From positions 1 to 5,477 of the forward strand of contig PWWA01000003.1 in the NCBI GenBank assembly GCA_003562145.1: 5,477 nt of DNA. Reading direction: 5' to 3'. Positions 3,469-5,477 of this stretch are shown one piece after another. The DNA is from Candidatus Woesearchaeota archaeon (GTDB lineage Archaea > Nanobdellota > Nanobdellia > Woesearchaeales > 21-14-0-10-32-9). The notes under the pieces were generated by a model that was not told the DNA's origin, ran no database searches, and was given only the letters and a program-made list of their open reading frames with translations. Positions within the stretch are counted from its first letter, which is position 1; each line of letters opens with the position of its first letter. The translations under genes were made by a program, and so were the position numbers.

Positions 3469-4649
3469 ACAAAAACCGGAGGCCTATTCACATCCCTAAC
3501 CCTAACCTCAACCTCCTGGCTCGCCTCCAAGACACCATCGCTAACCGTAACAACCACAAAATACGTAGCAGTACAGCCAGGCTCATCACAACCCAACGGA
3601 TAAGCATCTTCATAAGTAGTCTCATACGAATCAGAATCCATCCAACCACTAAAAGACACGATGATATCATCACCATCAGGGTCAAACGCATCCACAGGAA
3701 TACTAACCTCTTCACCCTCATCAACCACAATAGGGTCAATAGGCTTAAGCACAGGAGGCCTATTCTTAGCCAAAACCTTTAGCTTGAATGTCTCTTTTAC
3801 ACTATCAACACCATCATCAGCCGTAACAGTTATCGTATACGTGCCCCTATCACCAAAACCAGGAGTCCACGAGCCATTCTCATCCAACGGCGGCGAAAAC
3901 GAAACCGTAACCATGTCACCATCAGGATCAGACACAACCGGGGAAACACTAAAAGTCTCAGTCTCCAAAACCTCAGCGTCACTGATAGGCTCAATCACAG
4001 GAGGCCTATTCGTCTTGTCCACAACCACCGTGATAGTCCTCGTAACATCGTTAATGCCATCACTCGCACGAACAAGGACCTTGTGCTCACCCGCATCCCC
4101 ATACGTAGTCCTATAAGAACTAGTCCTCATCCAGCCATCATACGCAACCACAACCGGGTCCCCATCCTCATCAAAAATATTACACCTAATATTAACCATT
4201 TCCCCCTCGCTAACCCTAATAGTCTCAGGGCAATCCACGACAGGAGGCCTGTTAGCCCTTTCAACCACGACTAAGACGTACTCAGAAACCCTAACAAGTC
4301 CATCACTAGCAGTGACACGCACCAAGTAACGGCCCTCATCACCAATCTCAGTCAACCAAAGACCTTCCTCATTGAAAGGCTCCCCGAAAGAGAGCTCGAT
4401 CTGCCTCCCATCCGGGTCATACGCATCCACAGGAATCCTCGCCAACTCACCTTCCTTAACACGCAGGGTATAAGCCGCCCTGGACTCATCCACGACAGGC
4501 TCATCAACAACAACTTCATCCACAGGCACCCCGTTCGAGATATTAATCACGAACTCATCAGTAATATTAGGGTCTTCACCTGCAAGCTCACAACCCGAAA
4601 AGAACATTGCCGCCAAAACACAAACCACTAATAACATCATTTTTTTCAT
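3459..4649 (-). CDS. Surface lipoprotein with four tandem Ig/cadherin-like repeats
   Basis: 396 residues from ATG 4649, chosen for a Shine-Dalgarno site 6 nt upstream; an in-frame GTG at 4658 lies inside that site. M1-K-K plus a hydrophobic core leads to a lipobox F17-S-G-C20, so Cys20 is the probable lipidated residue; an acidic linker (about 21-58) follows. Four repeats then occur at about 59-137, 138-218, 219-300 and 301-392, each ending in N-R-P-P-V (133, 214, 296, 388; spacings 81, 82, 92). Each has an early D-[PE]-D-G turn (78, 160, 241, 323) and a late [SD]-D-G turn (115, 196, 278, 370), as in calcium-binding cadherin-like or PKD-like beta-sandwiches. Repeat 2 has C140/C156 and repeat 4 has an inserted loop with C354/C359; both pairs could be disulfides. 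The protein stops four residues after the last NRPPV. Likely role is adhesion or envelope structure; ligand unknown. Confidence 0.9.
   Translation of the reverse strand: MKKMMLLVVCVLAAMFFSGCELAGEDPNITDEFVINISNGVPVDEVVVDEPVVDESRAAYTLRVKEGELARIPVDAYDPDGRQIELSFGEPFNEEGLWLTEIGDEGRYLVRVTASDGLVRVSEYVLVVVERANRPPVVDCPETIRVSEGEMVNIRCNIFDEDGDPVVVAYDGWMRTSSYRTTYGDAGEHKVLVRASDGINDVTRTITVVVDKTNRPPVIEPISDAEVLETETFSVSPVVSDPDGDMVTVSFSPPLDENGSWTPGFGDRGTYTITVTADDGVDSVKETFKLKVLAKNRPPVLKPIDPIVVDEGEEVSIPVDAFDPDGDDIIVSFSGWMDSDSYETTYEDAYPLGCDEPGCTATYFVVVTVSDGVLEASQEVEVRVRDVNRPPVFVWG
3474..4253. repeat. Four copies of a 15-bp motif encoding NRPPV
   Basis: On the plus strand, CACAGGAGGCCTATT or a near variant occurs at 3474-3488, 3750-3764, 3996-4010 and 4239-4253 (spacings 276, 246, 243 bp). 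All contain GGAGGCCT; the 3750 and 3996 copies are identical. They are the codons of the linker between protein repeats, the best-conserved DNA part of each repeat. Confidence 0.8.
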
Positions 4650-4654
4650 TAATA

Positions 4655-4660
4655 CCACCC
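4655..4660 (-). promoter_or_regulatory. Shine-Dalgarno site of the lipoprotein
   Basis: Minus-strand GGGTGG, whose GGTG core (4659-4656) ends 6 nt before the ATG at 4649. It favours this ATG over the GTG at 4658 that lies within the site. Confidence 0.65.
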
Positions 4661-4722
4661 TTCCAAGTTCTAAAAAATATTAATCCTAATTAAGTTTTAT
4701 GGAAGTATAATTTCAATAGTAG

Positions 4723-4730
4723 TATATAAA
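4723..4730 (-). promoter_or_regulatory. TATA box of the lipoprotein
   Basis: Minus strand reads TTTATATA, the archaeal consensus, preceded by purine-rich AGAAATA that could be a BRE. The expected transcript start is near 4700, giving a leader of about 50 nt that carries the Shine-Dalgarno site. Thus this gene has its own promoter and does not depend on the Cys-rich gene upstream. Confidence 0.7.
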
Positions 4731-4799
4731 TATTTCTATTGGAGAGTGAGAACAGCACAAATTAATTTTTAAAGCAACACCTGCTAAAAAAGCATAAAA

Positions 4800-4824
4800 G
4801 GAAAAATAAGAGAAAAAAAAAGAA
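4800..4824 (-). terminator. T-rich terminator of the Cys-rich gene
   Basis: Directly after the TAA at 4827-4825 the minus strand has a 24-nt stretch of T interrupted by a few C's and one A, including T9 (4821-4813) and T5. No stem is evident. The 4731-4799 stretch between this and the next promoter holds nothing else I can identify. Confidence 0.55.
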
Positions 4825-5477
4825 TTAGCCAAAAATCCTGACGTTACCAACCTCGCGATGATAAAGCGTGTCACCAAACTGGGATACAGGACAACAAGCC
4901 GCACTCCTAACAGGACTCTGACCTGGGCTAAACAAACCAGGAACCTGACTAACACACCAATTATTCTGATCACCAGAATAAACCCGTTGATAACCAATAA
5001 TATTAAAATAAGATATCCCAAACCTGGCCTTACAATCCAAAACCCTAGGCCAATCAAGATCACAACCACACCAATACACATAATCATCAACCACCCTAAA
5101 ACAAAAATGAGGCTCAGCAAACTGATCAGCATGATCAAAAGAAACACTCATACTCGGACCATTACACACACCACTACCAGCACCACAACCACGCACAGTC
5201 CGATTACGCTCCCAACTACTCACACAATACGGACTACCAGCACTACAAAACTCAACCGCACTATAATTAACAAAAACATCATCCGAACCACCAACAACAC
5301 GACAAACCTCGCCCTCACCAGCAGGCTGAGCCTCATAACCAACACTACAAGTAGGACTGCTACCACTACAATAACCATACAACCTCTCCCTTACACAACC
5401 ACCATCCCCAGGATCACACTCCCAAAACTCATCATCACAATAATCCCTACCACTCAAATAAGCACGACCATCACTAC
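4825..5477 (-). CDS. Cys-rich, presumably secreted protein, C-terminal 216 residues
   Basis: Not recognised. The frame stays open to the window edge, so the N-terminus is missing; a TTG at 5457 is internal, not a start. The visible part has 17 Cys in 216 residues, many Gly, Ser, Tyr and Trp, and few Lys. Early part: C13, C20, C26, C33 and C40 are spaced about 6-7 apart with D21-P-G-D-G-G near the start. Later come the close pairs C-G-C (in Y-W-C-G-C-D) and a C-C near the C-terminus (A-A-C-C-P-V). The Cys are not arranged as regular CxxC zinc pairs, so disulfides in an extracytoplasmic domain are more likely than metal binding. No membrane helix or repeat is seen in this part. It lies upstream of, and on the same strand as, the surface lipoprotein, but with its own terminator. 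Codons are strongly G/T-biased. Confidence 0.82.
   Translation of the reverse strand, partial: SDGRAYLSGRDYCDDEFWECDPGDGGCVRERLYGYCSGSSPTCSVGYEAQPAGEGEVCRVVGGSDDVFVNYSAVEFCSAGSPYCVSSWERNRTVRGCGAGSGVCNGPSMSVSFDHADQFAEPHFCFRVVDDYVYWCGCDLDWPRVLDCKARFGISYFNIIGYQRVYSGDQNNWCVSQVPGLFSPGQSPVRSAACCPVSQFGDTLYHREVGNVRIFG

Noticed and set aside
3380..3472. Longer N-terminus for the 2933-3379 protein with a hydrophobic stretch resembling a signal peptide
   Set aside because: The extension translates the TATA box, an A/T inverted repeat and the neighbour's terminator; its apparent hydrophobicity comes from T-rich DNA.
3661..4116. 151-residue plus-strand ORF rich in Ser and Thr
   Set aside because: It is antisense to the lipoprotein repeats, and its own repetitiveness mirrors theirs.
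3474..4253. Regularly spaced 15-bp repeats as a CRISPR-like array
   Set aside because: The spacings are about 245-276 bp and the repeats are the NRPPV codons of a protein repeat.
4779..4795. Short TGCT/AGCA inverted repeat in the 4731-4799 spacer
   Set aside because: Four-base arms around an A-run are expected by chance in this composition.
4713..5147. 144-residue, highly hydrophobic minus-strand ORF
   Set aside because: It is an out-of-frame reading of the G/T-rich Cys-rich gene; such DNA gives runs of Leu, Val and Ile in the shifted frame.

Overview
The window looks like a piece of a moderately AT-rich archaeal chromosome. The archaeal call rests on an aIF2-gamma gene, an archaeal-type uS7 with no bacterial features, TTTATAAA/TTTATATA boxes about 20-27 bp upstream of starts, and T-rich 3' ends. 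The Lys-rich extension on aIF2-gamma, small hypothetical proteins, an AbrB/PIN toxin-antitoxin flavour and secreted NRPPV-repeat and Cys-rich proteins would fit a DPANN-type lineage (Woesearchaeota/Pacearchaeota-like). That placement is an impression, not shown by the sequence.

Left part (1-920, plus strand): the C-terminal end of a PIN-domain ribonuclease (1-184), an 18-bp palindrome just after its stop, a 116-residue protein I do not recognise (266-616), and an 88-residue AbrB-type antitoxin-like regulator (651-917). The regulator is preceded by three 8-bp-spaced GTTNAAC boxes that probably form its operator. No toxin follows it; it runs straight into the 3' end of uS7.

Centre (921-3379): uS7 (minus) and aIF2-gamma (plus) are divergent from a 100-bp spacer holding two identical palindromic TTTATAAA boxes, each placed so that transcripts should be leaderless or nearly so. 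aIF2-gamma converges on a 148-residue uncharacterised gene (2933-3379, minus) with only 7 bp between stops.

Right part (3380-5477, minus strand): a lipoprotein with four tandem Ig/cadherin-like repeats joined by NRPPV linkers (3459-4649), ending in a hairpin-plus-T-tract terminator whose loop contains the stop codon. Upstream of it is the C-terminal 216 residues of a very Cys-rich, presumably secreted protein (4825-5477) that runs off the window. The lipoprotein has a TATA box, a leader of about 50 nt and a Shine-Dalgarno site, unlike the translation genes.

Together this is a translation core (uS7, aIF2-gamma) between a toxin-antitoxin-like accessory patch and a cell-surface patch. No mobile element, CRISPR array, tRNA or rRNA was seen. 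Strand composition changes sign near 1550 and near 3440 without following gene direction.
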